From Glandiceps talaboti (Eukaryota > Hemichordata > Enteropneusta > Spengelidae), in contig NC_135551.1 of the NCBI RefSeq assembly GCF_964340395.1, forward strand, positions 25,229,003 through 25,293,002: DNA of 64,000 nucleotides, written 5' to 3'. Under the pieces are notes generated by a model. That model saw nothing but the letters and a program-made list of their open reading frames with translations, was not told where the DNA came from and ran no database searches. The translations under genes and the position numbers were made by a program. How positions within the stretch are numbered: position 1 is the first letter of the stretch; each line of letters begins with the position of its first letter. This document shows positions 1-13,034 of this stretch, piece after piece.

Positions 1-1
1 C

Positions 2-55
2 CGAGTCACACTGAAAGCTGTGAATGCGGACATTGAGACACAATCAGCTGTTTGA
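2..55 (+). CDS. possible C-terminal end of an upstream gene (partial)
   Basis: The first bases read openly in one frame as RVTLKAVNADIETQSAV followed by TGA at 53-55. A polyadenylation signal follows at 362-367, so this could be the last codons and 3' UTR of a gene that starts left of the window. The last three residues S-A-V would fit a class I PDZ-binding tail (S/T-X-V). Seventeen codons are far too few to identify a family, and an open run this short is expected by chance. Alternative: non-coding sequence. Low confidence. Confidence 0.25.
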   Translation, partial: RVTLKAVNADIETQSAV

Positions 56-361
56 GTTTAGGATGATATACACTGGACTTGTGGTATTTGGGAATGTAGA
101 TGTTATAGATGTGTGTTTACAGAGAAAATGATGAACTTGTAAAGTGATGACTATGCATCATTACACAAGACATTCAGTCGAACCATATTGACAATAACTG
201 GCTCATCAACATCTAATGAGAGCAAAGGGAGTTGAAATAACAACGTCATTGGCAAGTACCAGAGGAAATTTATCTGTAGGATAAAATGGATGATTCGGAA
301 TGGTCTGTAAATGAAAATGATTATGATGGTGTGATATAAATGTATATGCCAGCAGGGTGAA

Positions 362-367
362 AATAAA
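362..367 (+). promoter_or_regulatory. candidate polyadenylation signal AATAAA
   Basis: A canonical AATAAA hexamer about 310 bases after the TGA at 53-55. It would close the 3' UTR of the putative upstream gene. Such hexamers are common in AT-rich DNA, so support rests only on its position. Confidence 0.25.
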
Positions 368-911
368 GAATTTATTACAAGGTTAGTATAATATTATCTT
401 TTATCCGATCAATTCCACTACAAACATTACCCAATTTTTAAAATCAAAATCAAAAATTATTCAGTGCCACTACAACGTAAGGCCTGATAAAAAAAAAATT
501 ATGTGGTTTTGATTATGCTCAATTTTAGAATAGGTGGGGTAGGTAGAATTTTTTTTTTGATTATTTTTTTTTCTGTGTGAGTGTCTAGTTCAGGTTTTCC
601 ATTGTTTTCCAAATGGTCTATGTGTTGTTTATTTCTTCCTAACAGATGTACAGCCATTACAGATAGATTGGAAGAACAGTTTTAGAGTGTCGTTTTAAGC
701 TGATTGCAGTTTCTGCATCCATTATTTCTCGTGAGATGGTCACAATATTTGTGATTTCATCATTTTTTTCTCAAATATGTAAAAAAAAGTTTAGTGTCGG
801 CAGTGAAACGCTAGGTGGGGGTCGGGTAACCAGAACCAAACAATTATTTTTTTAGGCCTAATATGAAAGCGCTGTAATTGGATATAAAAGATTTGTGGTT
901 ACATATTATAG
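368..911. other. AT-rich intergenic DNA, no gene seen
   Basis: Long A and T runs (for example near 489-498, 550-571 and 780-790) and no open frame of useful length. Nothing else is recognised before the tandem array begins. Confidence 0.6.
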
Positions 912-2345
912 TAATCTATCAATTCTATTTAACTGATTGTATATAACTGTAAAGAGAGTAGTAAATTTTTAACTCAGGTATTATAGTACAGTTCCTTTCT
1001 GATATATATATTTCACTATGATATCATGAAATCCGTAATTTCAAATGTAAATTATTCAACTCCAGTACAATATAAAAGTGAAAACACTATTATAGTGATA
1101 CCTTGTTTTTTGTCCTGTGTAATCCATCAACACAATGTAGCCTTCTGTATTTTATTTGTAAAGAAAGCAGTATAGTATACTTTAATACAGCTTACCTCTC
1201 TGATATTATAAAATCCCCAATTTCAAACATAAAGTCTTCAATTCTACTATAAAATAGTATATAAAACACAATAATGAATACCAAGGTTTACTTTTTCATA
1301 CATAATCCATCAACGCTATTTAATCACCTGTATTTTTTTTTGTAAAGAAAGTGGTATATTTTTAACTCGGTATTATAGTACAGTTCCTTTCTGATATATT
1401 CCACTACATCATGAAATAGCCCAATTCCACTACAATATAAAAGTGAAAACACTATTAATAGTGATAGCCAGGTTTAGTTTTTCGTACATAATTCATCAAC
1501 ACAATGTAAGCCTTCTGTATTGTATTTGTAAAGAAACTAGTCTACGAATAGTATACTTCAGTAACAGCTCCCCTCTCTGATATAAATCTACTATATTATG
1601 AAGTCCACAATTTCAAACATAAATTCTTCAATTCTGCTATAAAATAATATGAAAACACAATTATAGTGAATACCATGTAATGTTTACTTTCTCATACGTA
1701 ATTCGACATTATTTAAACGCCAGTATTTATTTGTCAAAAAAAAGTGGTATATTTTTGACTCGGTATTATAGTAAACTCCACTTTCTGATATATTCCACTA
1801 CATCATGAAATAAGCAATTTCAAAATGTAAATTTTTCAATCTGCTACAATATAAAAGTGAAAAAAACTATTAGAGTGATAGTCACGTTTATGTTTTCATA
1901 AGTAATCCATCAACACTATTTAGTTGTCTGTATTTATTTGTAAAGAACATGGTAAATTTTAAACTCTGTAGTACTGCTCTTGTCATATATATATATATTC
2001 TACTTATTATAAAATACCCAATTTTGTTCATTACAAAACATAAATTATTAAATTTCACAACTATGAAAATAAAAACACTATGAGGAATAGTGATACCAAG
2101 GTTTGCTTTTTCATAAGTAATCCATCAACACTATTTAACTTTTTGTAAGAAAGCAGTATATTTTCAATTTCAGTGTTATAATATCTGGAGGAACCTGTCT
2201 GATATATTCCACTATATTCTGATATACCCAATATATAATGTTATATGTAAACAGTGTAAACAAAATAAATAGTGATGACAATGTTTGGTATTTCCTAAGT
2301 AATCCATCAAAGCTGTAATGTTTTGTGTTTATATTATAGGTAGTA
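912..2345. repeat. diverged satellite-like tandem array, about 185-210 bp unit with an alternating A/B pattern
   Basis: The same succession of blocks recurs about seven times: TCCATCAAC, then a CTGTATT..TTTGTAAAGAAAG block, then GTATTATAGTACAG, CTGATATAT, ATCATGAAAT and AATTTCAAA. Starts of the TCCATCAAC block are near 1124, 1307, 1492, 1702, 1907, 2121 and 2304. Alternate units resemble each other more than their neighbours. Units with the TTTTTAACTC..GGTATTATAG version lie near 960, 1350 and 1746; units with TAGTATACTT..CTCTCTGATAT lie near 1165 and 1539. This implies a dimeric higher-order repeat of about 375-395 bp. No open frame runs through it. Confidence 0.8.
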
Positions 2346-2484
2346 ATATATCATATTTTAAACTGCAGCATAAATATGATTTACTTCTGATCATCATTTT
2401 ATAATTATGCGTACTTTTTTCTTTCCTTTTGCTAGATTTAATACTTACTTATATTCTTTTCAATGTGAATATTACATGTAGCTG

Positions 2485-2722
2485 TGTCCCCACTAGGAGT
2501 TTGAAATCAGATTCGGTTCTCCTGTCACCCACATGCACTAAAACTGATTTGAACTGATTTGGTTGAATCAATTCAAAGTTAATTGATTTGAAACTGATGC
2601 CAAAGCAAATTAAAGTGAATTGATGCAAATCCATTTTTCTCACGGTGATAGAAGCTGGTTTTGAGCCAATTTAACTAGATTCGTTCAGTTGAATCGGTTT
2701 CAAGTCAATTCTAGTGGGAACA
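2485..2722. mobile_element. MITE-like element with terminal inverted repeats
   Basis: The left end TGTCCCCACTAGGAGTTTGA is answered at the right end by its near reverse complement, TCTAGTGGGAACA, with matching ATTTGA/GATTC words just inside. The interior is full of TTGATT/AATCAA motifs and has no coding capacity. About 238 bp with terminal inverted repeats and no open frame fits a non-autonomous DNA transposon. A related, more decayed stretch lies at about 36,440-36,610. Confidence 0.55.
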
Positions 2723-2729
2723 GGTCTGA

Positions 2730-5700
2730 TATCAACATAGAATCCTATTTGTCCGTGTATTAAATTATTTTACCATGATTCTAGCCCACTATTTCTCTTC
2801 TGTACCATATTGTATGATAGATCATGACAGTATTTGGAAGTATTTTCTATAATTCAGATTTGCTAAATATTTTATACTGTTAATCATTTTATTATGAATG
2901 TTATTTTTGAGTTATACCTGTAGTTAAAAAGCTTAGTCCTTCCATACATACAACCTGGGAAAAACACTTTGTGTTTTACTTGAATGAAGTGAGCCACGGA
3001 AATACTTAGGTAAAAGCAATAATGCAACTGATATAAAAACAGTTGCGAGTGCCTTTGATGTAGGTTCACGCAACATTAATGCTTTTATCAAATTGTTTAT
3101 ATCGGTGGAAGTTATAATGTGTAATAATAGGGGTATGTGTAGTGTTCTATCAGTAAACAGAGTTATGGGATCCAGGGCTTATGTTACATGTTTATACTTT
3201 GATATCAATTAGTTACCACTACTAATTCCATCATATGTCATCTCAATTCTGCTTACCATAAGCAAGCAAACCTGTCAGACTACTTCTTTATTCGCTTGTT
3301 ATATTTCTAAAGATCTCCATGAGTGTTGTTTGGTGATAAATTGAGTCAAATTTGTTGTTTTTTCTACTAAATATGTAAATACTCAATGTAGTAAATAATG
3401 ATAAACTTTATGATTGTAATATCCTTCATTAGGCAAAAAAAAATTAAAAAAAGATTTGTTTCCGATAACATGACTTCAGAAAATAGAATAGGTAGGGTGG
3501 AATCATATTTTATTTTACTTTCAATTTGTAAAAATTACTTCTACTCCAAGATAAAATACTTGTTGCTCTGTGAATACTTCCGTGACAGTTTGATGAAGTT
3601 TACAAGAAGTAAATAAAGACAATTATAAGTTAAGTAGATGAACATGTTATGCAGATTGTACAGATACAGTCTAAAAAGACCTGGTTTCTCTCTGGAATAT
3701 GATTTTTTTTAAAAAAGTGACTACAGATTAGGCAAAGGCATGGAAATAGAAGCAAATTGTTACCAGTTTACCTTTTTGGAAAAAATGTTTAGGGTCAGGA
3801 CTTAAACTAGGTTCAGTCAGGTTATTGGAAACATCTTTTTTTTTTGTATTTGGCCTTAAATGATATTGATGAAACTTGAAACTTTATTTATTTTGACTTA
3901 AATTTAATACTCAAGATATTACCTTTGATTTTTCTTCTTAAGACCACTTCTTAAGACCAATCTAGTAATAATTTAAGTGTTTTGAAAGAGATTCGTAACC
4001 ATAGTAATCAAGTGGAGGACCTTGTTTTTAAGACCAATATATTTTTCTTCATAATTTCAAATTTTGATTTGTAGCATCAGGAACAGAATACATGAAGAGT
4101 ATTAATTATTCAATAAAAACTGCTGAACTATCTATTATCTCGTTCAGTAATCACTGACCCATTGTACTGTTGATTGAGTTTAATTGATTAGGAAATTATT
4201 TATAAACTGAGGTAAAATATTGAGATGACTTACATGTAAAGGAAATTAAAAAGAAAGGTGGCAAACTGACAAATATTAATGACAAATGATTTTCTGATTG
4301 TAGATTAATTCTTGTAAAGATAATATGCATAAATGGACTTAAGCTTCATTTTTGTAGAAGTTTGCTTTACTGTACGTTAGACCTAAATTCGATATTATAT
4401 ACTATGCACATGCCAAGTTGTATGCATTCAAAGAGAAAATACTGGTTTTACGATTTTTCAGTGAAATGCATGTATAATGTAAAAGTTGTGAAATCAACTA
4501 TGAATTAAATATGCATATGTAGATTTTATTATATAATTGTGTAATTGTATTAGTCCCCATATTCAACTACATTCAGTTGAATCTGTTTTTATTGTCTCGA
4601 AAAGAAAGTACAGGCAGCCACAGAGATTGTGAAGTAAAGGTTTTTGACACTCGCGTACACTATGACGTTATCAAGAACAAATTCTGTGTGTCAGTTGTGT
4701 TTTTCTTGGTTGAATAGAAAGGAATAGTAATGAGCATAGTGATATATAATCATCAATGCCATAATGTATCGTATGACAGGTGTCATGTATACAGTACATT
4801 AAGCATCAACAAAACAAAATTTGTATGTTTTCTGTGTATGAGTTTCGCTGAATGATTTTGAAAAGAGTGATCGAATTAGAGACCTTGAAAACGTTATGTT
4901 AAGTCAGTAACTGTGAAATTGAATCACCTTAAAATGTAATTTTTATACGTAATTTCATCATGACTGACCTTTATCGCACTCATTTATAGTCAGAATCACA
5001 AATGGCGGCAAAAACATGGTACGACACATACAACAAGATGAATGTCAAAAATACAGAAAAATATGTCAAATAATTTAGAAATGAAAACATACTGGTATAT
5101 TAACTGAAATTTTTTAATATGTATTAATATTACTTAAAATAAAATACAGAATTTTGGAAACTAAACTGAATACTATATGGTATTATAGCTTTTGTGTTCA
5201 AAATTTAAAGAAGACGAGTTTGCTCAAAACACATGACTGCAAATTTTGAAAACATTTCTGTCAATAAACAAATAAAATGAATGGAGAATATATTCTTTGT
5301 ATGTGTTCATAAATGAAAATAAAAACTCTAAGTTAATAACTGTTTACAAAATGTAAAATATTAATGACATAATGACTGAACATTTTAGATGATTTTGGAA
5401 CAAGTTTGAACTTGTTGTTTGGTTTCAAACATATTATGTGTAATCTTGTACATGAGGACAGGATAAACATGGAGATACTTATTTTTATGTGCATTGACAA
5501 TTATACCATGCACAAGACCCAAAAATATGGAATTTATAACCTGGTCGTTCCACATTAGGACAACGTGCATCTATGACATGACAACACATGTTGACGTCAC
5601 TGGTTCTGCTGTGTTCAAAATAGTCAAAACCTTCAAAATTGCCATTACTTTCCCCAATTTTTCTTTGATATTACTGGCGCTGGTATAATTATGTTATTTT
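2730..5700. other. AT-rich non-coding DNA
   Basis: No exon with family similarity and no open frame above about 70 codons. It holds short T runs and several long-range AT words. I see no RNA gene or ordered repeat here. Confidence 0.5.
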
Positions 5701-5729
5701 GAAATTATATTTTCTTCGCATGATTCAGC

Positions 5730-5840
5730 CTGAAACTACTTGTGACCTAAGGATTTTGTCACTACGAGGCACTAGATGTGTAGTGACAAAGCCCCTTTAC
5801 ATCACGACTATTTTCCTTGGCTGAACAATGAAAAATAGTC
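5730..5840. mobile_element. small foldback element (family also at 38,470-38,595)
   Basis: TTGTCACTAC at about 5756 and its complement GTAGTGACAA at about 5783 form a hairpin. The right part (CAAAGCCCC, TTCCTTGGCTGAAC) is found in inverse orientation at 38,470-38,540 (GTTCAGCCAAGG-like, then GGGGCCTTGTCACTAC). The two copies share order and spacing, so they look like one dispersed MITE family. Confidence 0.5.
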
Positions 5841-6079
5841 AACAATAACACCTAATTTTTTAATATGTCAACTTTTAAAGCCCTTAGTGCATGTTGTGTT
5901 GCTGTGATACGTTTTCTTGAAATTTATTAAAAATTCAACTGAAACTATGACAACAACAGATAAATTCTACAATTTACAAAATACAAAAGTCAAAATAGCT
6001 GCTGTAGTACATTTGTACAATAAAATTATAAAGACTGATGATAATTCCTCAGAGCCAGATTTGTATTTTCACTCTTGCA

Positions 6080-6510
6080 CACACTGTGTAGACATTCGTT
6101 AGCCTCAGTCTATACCTTGGTGATTTGGCTTCACTGTCTCACTGATTGCTTGTGATACTATCAGCATCAACCCATTAATTTAGCCATGCCTGGCTGTTAC
6201 CAGCAAGCATGTTTGCAGAAATTAGCACAATATTAGCCTATATGTAAATTATGTCAGTGTTAACTTTGGTGTTCATCTGAGTATAAACAAGGGTACATTT
6301 ACATATTAATGACTTCATATGAATATAGTCAAATATTCTGATTACGTTATCGCTACCCAAAGCGACCAATCAGCTTGAGCACATATATTCAAACCAGTTT
6401 GAGCACTTTATTTTCAAACCACAATAATGGCTTCATGGTGATAGCATTACAAGCGGTTAGTGACAAGTGAAGCAAAATTACTGCCTTCAATGTAGACAGG
6501 TTATACAGAG
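6080..6510. mobile_element. foldback element (inverted copy of 35,039-35,463)
   Basis: The right arm (GCATTACAAGCGGTTAGTGA, then a GTAGACAGG end) is complementary to the left arm (ACTGATTGCTTGTGATACTA and a CATTCG-type end). The whole unit aligns in reverse with 35,039-35,463, sharing CCAATCAG, AAACCAGTTTGAGCAC and TTAGCCATGCC-type words in the same reversed order. There is no coding capacity, consistent with a non-autonomous foldback transposon. Confidence 0.6.
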
Positions 6511-9055
6511 GTCCACGTGATAATTCCATTTGAAATATACATGTACTAATCAATATAACAACTTTATGATTCCTTGTATTGTGCACATTCAAATTTTGAC
6601 AATTTGTCGATTTTTTTTTTACGTAATTATCTTACAAAATATTAAATTATATCAATTATTTAGAGTGGACTTGTAGTCTGGGTGACAGGAAAATGATTAT
6701 TACAAAGTTGATTTTACATGTAATAACTTTATAGAAAATTGCTATGAAAAGGGAATTGTCAGTTTATCACACACACAAGATTCAAAAGCAGTTTTCACTT
6801 TCAGCTGTTTATAGCTGTCTTAGTTTATTCAAGGATTGGAATCAAAAACATAATGTTTATTTGAATCTTTAGATTGTCTAGACAATGTAATATGAGCCCT
6901 TTTATAGTAAGCTAATATGATGTGCCATTGCTTTCAAAAAGTGTATCTAACTGCAAGATTAGAATGAATGTTTTATGTCATACCCGCAGCCTAAATTGTA
7001 TATTTTCAAGAAACAGTAAGAATGCTGTTGTAAAATTAATAGTTCTCTCATGATATCACGAAGAGTATCATCATAAATATAGCCGATATTTAAAATATAT
7101 ACAGAACATTAGGCATGGCAGATTCATGGAAAATCCATTTTCTTGATAATTTTTAGAACATTTATACTTGATTTTAGATTAAATTCATAGAAATTATCAC
7201 TGTATATGATTTCACATCAAAATTTTGGTGTAAAATATATATTTAATAATTGTTTTTTCCATGTACGTGTATGTTTGTTGTAGTATGAAGGGGTTCTACT
7301 GTGTTGTTAAGTGAAAGTGTATAATGATAAATGACTGTTTTAAAGGCCATATTTGAACAGCCGTTTAAGCAGGAAATTTACTGGAAAGTCCACTCCAGAT
7401 GTCTGGGTTTCTTTTAAAGTCATATATACATCGCATGGCAGACTAAAATTTGAACATAATGAAATAGATTAGTTAAGTAGAGTGGGCTACCATGTTAATT
7501 TTTCACCAGACACGACTCTGTGTTTTCTCTTGTGAGCAAATCATAAACTGGCATGTTGTTTTTTAGGTATCATGATATTATAAAATATATTGATATTGGT
7601 GTGTAGGTGTGTGCAAGTAGGTAAAATTTATTTGTTTTTCTCAGGTTCCCAGAGAGAATTATGGTAGAATGTATATTCTACCTGATTTCCAAGTGTCCTT
7701 TACTGAGCTCCCTAACATTTTAGCACGAATTATGTGGGTGTGGGTGTGGTTGGGGTGAGGGTGAGGTTGTGTGGGAGGGAGGGAGGGGATGTCGGACCAG
7801 TTAAATAAATCGTAGCTTCCCTTATGTTGCCTCCAAAGTACAGTGCATAATAAATAATGTATTAAACCTTCCAGAAGTCTGTACACCATTTACTATCTAT
7901 TAAAATGTATGCCTTACATGTAAGTGTAGGGTATTAGGCAGTGTCAAAATATTGAGCTAAACACCATCAAATCTGGTTTGTCTTATTCCCAACTGTTCAA
8001 TTTCAATGTTGACAGAGTCTATATTCACTGCAGGTCAAGGACAAGGTCATTGATATTGACAGTCCATTAGTTAGCAAACAGTAATACTTGAACCAAACCA
8101 TGCAAGTACAGCTTGGAGGAATAAATCTAACTGTTGACATAGGATGATGACAAATTTATCATATGTTTCTCATCATGAGCTGAAAATACATGCACACTAT
8201 ATTAATCTTATTTAGGAGCAGCCAGTTGTAATATAGATGGCTGGCCGGCTGAGTATGTACAAAGAGGTTTGCAATGATACACCCCACTCAGACGACTTTC
8301 CTCTTCCTCTGATTCTTATCTTCTTAATGTTCCAAGAGTAGCTACAAAGACCTTTAGTGAGAGATCACTCTCTCTTATAAAGTCTCTCATATCCTTCCAT
8401 TGTCTGTTTTATTTACTGTTTCTTACTTCATACTGTACAAATTTCTCTCACATCAGCACCTTCTTTTACATTCTACTATGTACATGTAGACGCACCTCTC
8501 AGTAAACATATTTTACCCATCTCTACAGTGATGCAAGACCACACTAGTCAAGCTATATAGTAAATCATTTCAGGTAAATCTTGTAAAATTCATCAATAAT
8601 GGTTTCCACTAAACCTATAATGGTTTCTTTCCTGGAAAATGTAGTCTTAGTACGTCATAACCTGCTATTAAGGAAATGTCACCATTCATATAGAGGTATA
8701 CAGTAGATTTGAAGATCTCGCTATTGGTTGAATATAGAAAAAACACACCATTGTATGTGTTGTACTTGTTTTGCAGTATTATACATTGTACCGGGTACAT
8801 TTTATGATTTTTCAGATGAAAATATCATAGTACCTGCTTACCTGTAAAAAAATCCATGAATAAGTTAACCTAGTATTTGATGGATTCGATGAAAGAATCA
8901 TCACCATCAACATGTTAATAAATGAAAAGATTTACATGTATTATATATATTATTCAAGAATTCAATTTGACATTTTGATTTTATATGATGTGTTGGGCCT
9001 ATGTCCTAAAAAAGTAACCAGTTTGTGCAATGAGGGGTTGTATGTATGATCACAA
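6511..9055. other. non-coding DNA without recognised genes
   Basis: AT-rich sequence with a G-rich patch at 7736-7792 (GGTGTGGTTGGGGTGAGGG and GGGAGGGAGGGAGGGG) that could form local non-B structure. No open frame has a recognisable domain. Confidence 0.45.
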
Positions 9056-9059
9056 GATA

Positions 9060-9870
9060 CAACCTGAATTGTAATATCAATGTATATCCATAACTATGTA
9101 CAGATTTGCATGTGAACTGATTATATCGTTAATTAAGCCAAAATGTGGTGACCCTGAAATTAAGAAAAAAAGACTGTTTGGTATACATATGTGTAATTGA
9201 TAGTGATTTAACACAGATGTATTAACCAAACTGATAAATAGATTACTGATTTGCATATGATCTGATTTATATTGCTTAATTCAGCCAAAATGTGGTGACC
9301 CTTAAACTTTACACAAATCACTGTTTAGTATGTGTACAATTTATAGTGATATTGCGGCACGGATATTAAACAAACTAAATATTCATAAAGAAGTACTGAT
9401 TTGTATTCAAAGAAACTTACTGTATATGCTTATAAATTCAGTTGAAAATGTGGTGCTATCAAAATGACTGTAACATGGACAAATTCATGGAGCTTTGCAC
9501 ACACACATATATATATGTATTAAACTAAACTGAAGAGCCATAAATAAGTACTGATTTGCATACAAAGTGACTATGTGCTTAATTCAGTCAAAATATGATT
9601 TCCCTAGAACTAACAAAATGGCTGTTTGGTACAATGCATACAATATAGTGATATTCACAAATATATTAACTACACTGAAGAGCCATAGATAAATACTGAT
9701 TTGCATACAAAGTAACTATGTACTTAATTTTGTCAAAATAAACAGACTGTTTGTAAAGTATACAGTTGGATTGCAGTACTTATTGACACGGATAACCATA
9801 TTAAATATCTGTAAATATAAGCACTGGTTTGCATATACAAAGTGATAATGTGTGCTTGATTCACTGCTCA
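9060..9870. repeat. tandem minisatellite, about 145 bp unit, about 6 diverged copies
   Basis: Each unit carries CTGATTTGCATA followed by CTTAATTCAGNCAAAATGTGG and then GTGATA, TATTAA and ACTGAA words. The anchor CTGATTTGCAT-like sequence is near 9103, 9246, 9397, 9550, 9700 and 9828. Copies are diverged and of slightly unequal length (127-153 bp). No reading frame persists through the units. Confidence 0.75.
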
Positions 9871-9885
9871 GCTCAATTATCATAG

Positions 9886-9924
9886 CCCCTTCTCTCCGCT
9901 GGTGGAGGGTCTATGCTCAAATCA
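9886..9924. repeat. imperfect hairpin related to the 26,124-26,153 palindrome
   Basis: CATAG...GCTGGTGGAGGGTCTATG folds back on itself. Its reverse complement begins CATAGACCCTCCACCA, the same word that starts the perfect palindrome at 26,124. The two are probably the hairpin ends of one repeat family. Confidence 0.5.
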
Positions 9925-10382
9925 AACCCAGTATTGAATTTCTACACCATAATGATTGATAATGGTTCCAGTTACAAAAATTAATGAATGTGAGCCATCA
10001 TTATTTTGACACTTTCTAAATACTTGAAGTATGTAAATTAATCTCAGAGTCTCAATTGCAATCTAGATCCAATGATGGATCTTGTTGTATATAGCAGCAT
10101 TGCCATGCAGTGTCAAATTTAATACTGAGATGAAACGTGATAGAAATATCAATCATTGTTAAATGACAATGCCGCAGTCAGTCACATATAAAATACTTAA
10201 TATCCAGGTATGAACATGTAGAAGTTCTCTTTCTGTCTTGGTTAATTAGGCAGGTGAGTTTGCTGATCAGACTCTAAATTTACACGACATGTGCCCATGA
10301 CAACAATGATGGTTAAATGAAGTGATGGATTTGGGGACGTAGAAGAGACTCAGAATTCATACATACACAGTATACAAATTTA

Positions 10383-10800
10383 GTTGTAGTCCATGGCATT
10401 AGACTACTAAACATTGTATTTAGACTACCAAAGTAGCAGTAGTCCAGGACACATAGACTACTAAACATTGTATCTAGATTACCAGATTAGCAGTAGTCCA
10501 GGACACATAGACTACTAAACATTGTATCTAGATTACCAGATTAGCAGTAGTTCAGGACACATAGAGTGTAGAACATTGTATCTAGACTTAGATTATCAAA
10601 TTAGTCCATGGCACATAGACATCATATCTGGACTACCAAATTAGCAGTAACTCCACAGCACATATATTTACTAAACGTTGCATCATTCTAGAATACCAAA
10701 TTGGCACTACTAAACATATTTGTATCTAGACTACCAAATTGCAGTAGTCCAGGGCACATAGACTACTAAACACACAATGGTATCTATAGTCCAGGGCATA
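10383..10800. repeat. tandem minisatellite, about 54-60 bp unit
   Basis: The units read AGTAGTCCAGGACACATAGA, then CTACTAAACATTGTATCTAG, then ATTACCAGATTAGC. Repeats start near 10,383, 10,437, 10,491, 10,547, 10,603, 10,665 and 10,740. The second and third are almost identical and the outer ones are decayed, as expected for slippage or unequal exchange. Confidence 0.8.
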
Positions 10801-12963
10801 TTATACAAATACTATCGTATCATACCTCCATGGTAATTAACAGGCAGGTTTCAGACAATTTGAAATGGAATTCAAGAGAAAAATGTATTGCAGAAAACAA
10901 CAGTGAGCTCTAATCTTTTTTCAGATCAGTGTCATTTTAACATATCTGTATGTATATAATAAGTACATCATGATTTGCCTCCAAGGTAACCACTAGTAGT
11001 CCTTGTGTACAACACATAAAATGTCAAGAAGTCCTCTGAGTCATATCATTTCTTTCCAATAATGATGTGCTCCTTGAATTTGCTCGTAATAATGGTCGGT
11101 ACTATTACGTTTTAATACTGAGTTTGAGACTTTCGGTGTCAACAGGTTACAAAGTGTATTTTACGTATTTGATACTGAATTTAGTTTGACAGTACTCTGT
11201 GACATACTGATTAGAAGAAGTAATGACACCGAGTCCTCTTGAAATATCAGGTTAGAAATGAATGGTTTTGTGGAAGGATACAAATACTGTACAATGTATT
11301 ATTATAGTTTTAACATTTTCTGTGCTGGCAAATCAGTTATGATATGATACAGAAATAGTGCATTATTCACAATACGCTTTTTAGCTGTATTTAGACTTTT
11401 AGACTTACAGATTTAGCCAAGACAACCTGAAATATACACTAGTTGTAACTGGATCAGTATTATTTTTTCGAGTAGATTTAACCTTAGGATATTCACTGCA
11501 AATTGTTAAATACCAATAATTAGATGTTATGTACATGTTAATAAGGCATCAATTTTATCCATAAAATAGGTTGAAATTGTGATCACATTGGGGGCACTGA
11601 TTTTAGGATGTGGATCCAGAAATCAATTTGAATGGATTTATTATATACCATAAGATGTATACAGCTTCACAAATAAATGTCTCCTGAGGCTGAGGCAGTG
11701 TGCCCTGTATTATGATAACCAAATTTTGTTGTCGTGAGTCAAAATGAGAAAAACTGGGATTGTTAGTCACGACATAGTAAATTAAGACTATAGGGGAACA
11801 CCAAATTGCGGTGCACTGCGTCACGTCTATCATTCAGTAGTGTGTAATTGTGTCAAATTGGCTTAGAGGGCACAATGTACCCAGGGGTGATTGAATCTGT
11901 TGAGGCAGTACGATATTATCAGTAATTAAGTCACATGGTACAATGTACATGTATCTAACAAAATAGGTTTTAAACACATTTCAGTGTAGCTTTAAAGGTG
12001 ATTCAAAATGCTCACAATCACTATTGCTATTTTGCTAGACGACATGTTTGTGAAACGTATTCTGGTTTTAAAACTTTAAAAAAGTGTCTGCAAACACCTT
12101 AAAATGACCTTTTTTCAGTCAGTTCCCTTCGGATTTACTTCGAGAGTTTTTGGGTATTTCCGGTCCCACCTAGACCACGGGATTTTTGTAACTTCATAGA
12201 GGGACATCATTAGCACGTAGCGAGCGTAGTCAACAGGTGAATAAAACTCAACAGCATTGTGAAAAAATACATTGCTGGTGGTTGTAAGACATCAGTAAAC
12301 AAAAACTACAGTCTAACATGATACTGATACAGGAGGATATTACTCCTTTTATGCAGATATAATGACAGTACTTCATACATGGTAATAGTATACTTATTTC
12401 AGTTGCCATGGACACCGAGAGTTTTTCCCTGAAATTGACACACCATACAATTGAATATTACGTAAACCAATTTGACAATATAAGATTTGACGTATATCAT
12501 CAGTGGCAGAGGAGTAAAGTATTCACATCTGAAGTTGAAATCGTATTGAATGAGGATATTTTTGCTTCCAAATTATAATTTGTTGCTACTGTACCTACTA
12601 GGTATGCTGATATTTTCTATTTTGCAGTCATGTGTTTATTTGGCTCACGTGATATATATATATATATATAGTAGATACAGTAGGTGATAGTGCTATACAA
12701 AATTTGGTACTACTATAAGCATTGTTTTATTTGCATTGTACAATTATATCTTTCAGGTAATGGTGTACCGGAATGCTTTAAAATATTTTGATAACAAAAT
12801 GATAACCAGTAAGCTTATGGACTTAGTACAGTGGTTAGTGGTGAAATGTGCTGAACAGCAAGTACAACAATAACAATAACAATAACAACAACAACAACAA
12901 CAGTAAGTCACGTCATTTTCATTTTAATTTATTTACGAAAGCCTCCCACCCCCTACACAAAAC

Positions 12964-12994
<31 letters not shown>

Positions 12995-13034
12995 AACATG
13001 CAAATGCAAATGCTAGAGAACACAGTGATATATG
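10801..13034. other. non-coding spacer with simple repeats and one CpG-richer patch
   Basis: Contains a TA run at 12,653-12,670, an ACAATA/ACAACA run at 12,866-12,902 and an AAAAC run at 12,957-12,993. A short CpG-richer patch at about 12,120-12,235 (CTTCGGATT, TTCCGGTCCC, CACGTAGCGAGCG) differs from its surroundings and could be regulatory, but there is no supporting exon. No gene is seen. Confidence 0.45.

Noticed and set aside
7659-7889. 76-codon minus-strand frame rich in Pro and His
   Set aside because: It comes from a G-rich/GT-rich low-complexity patch; no gene features.
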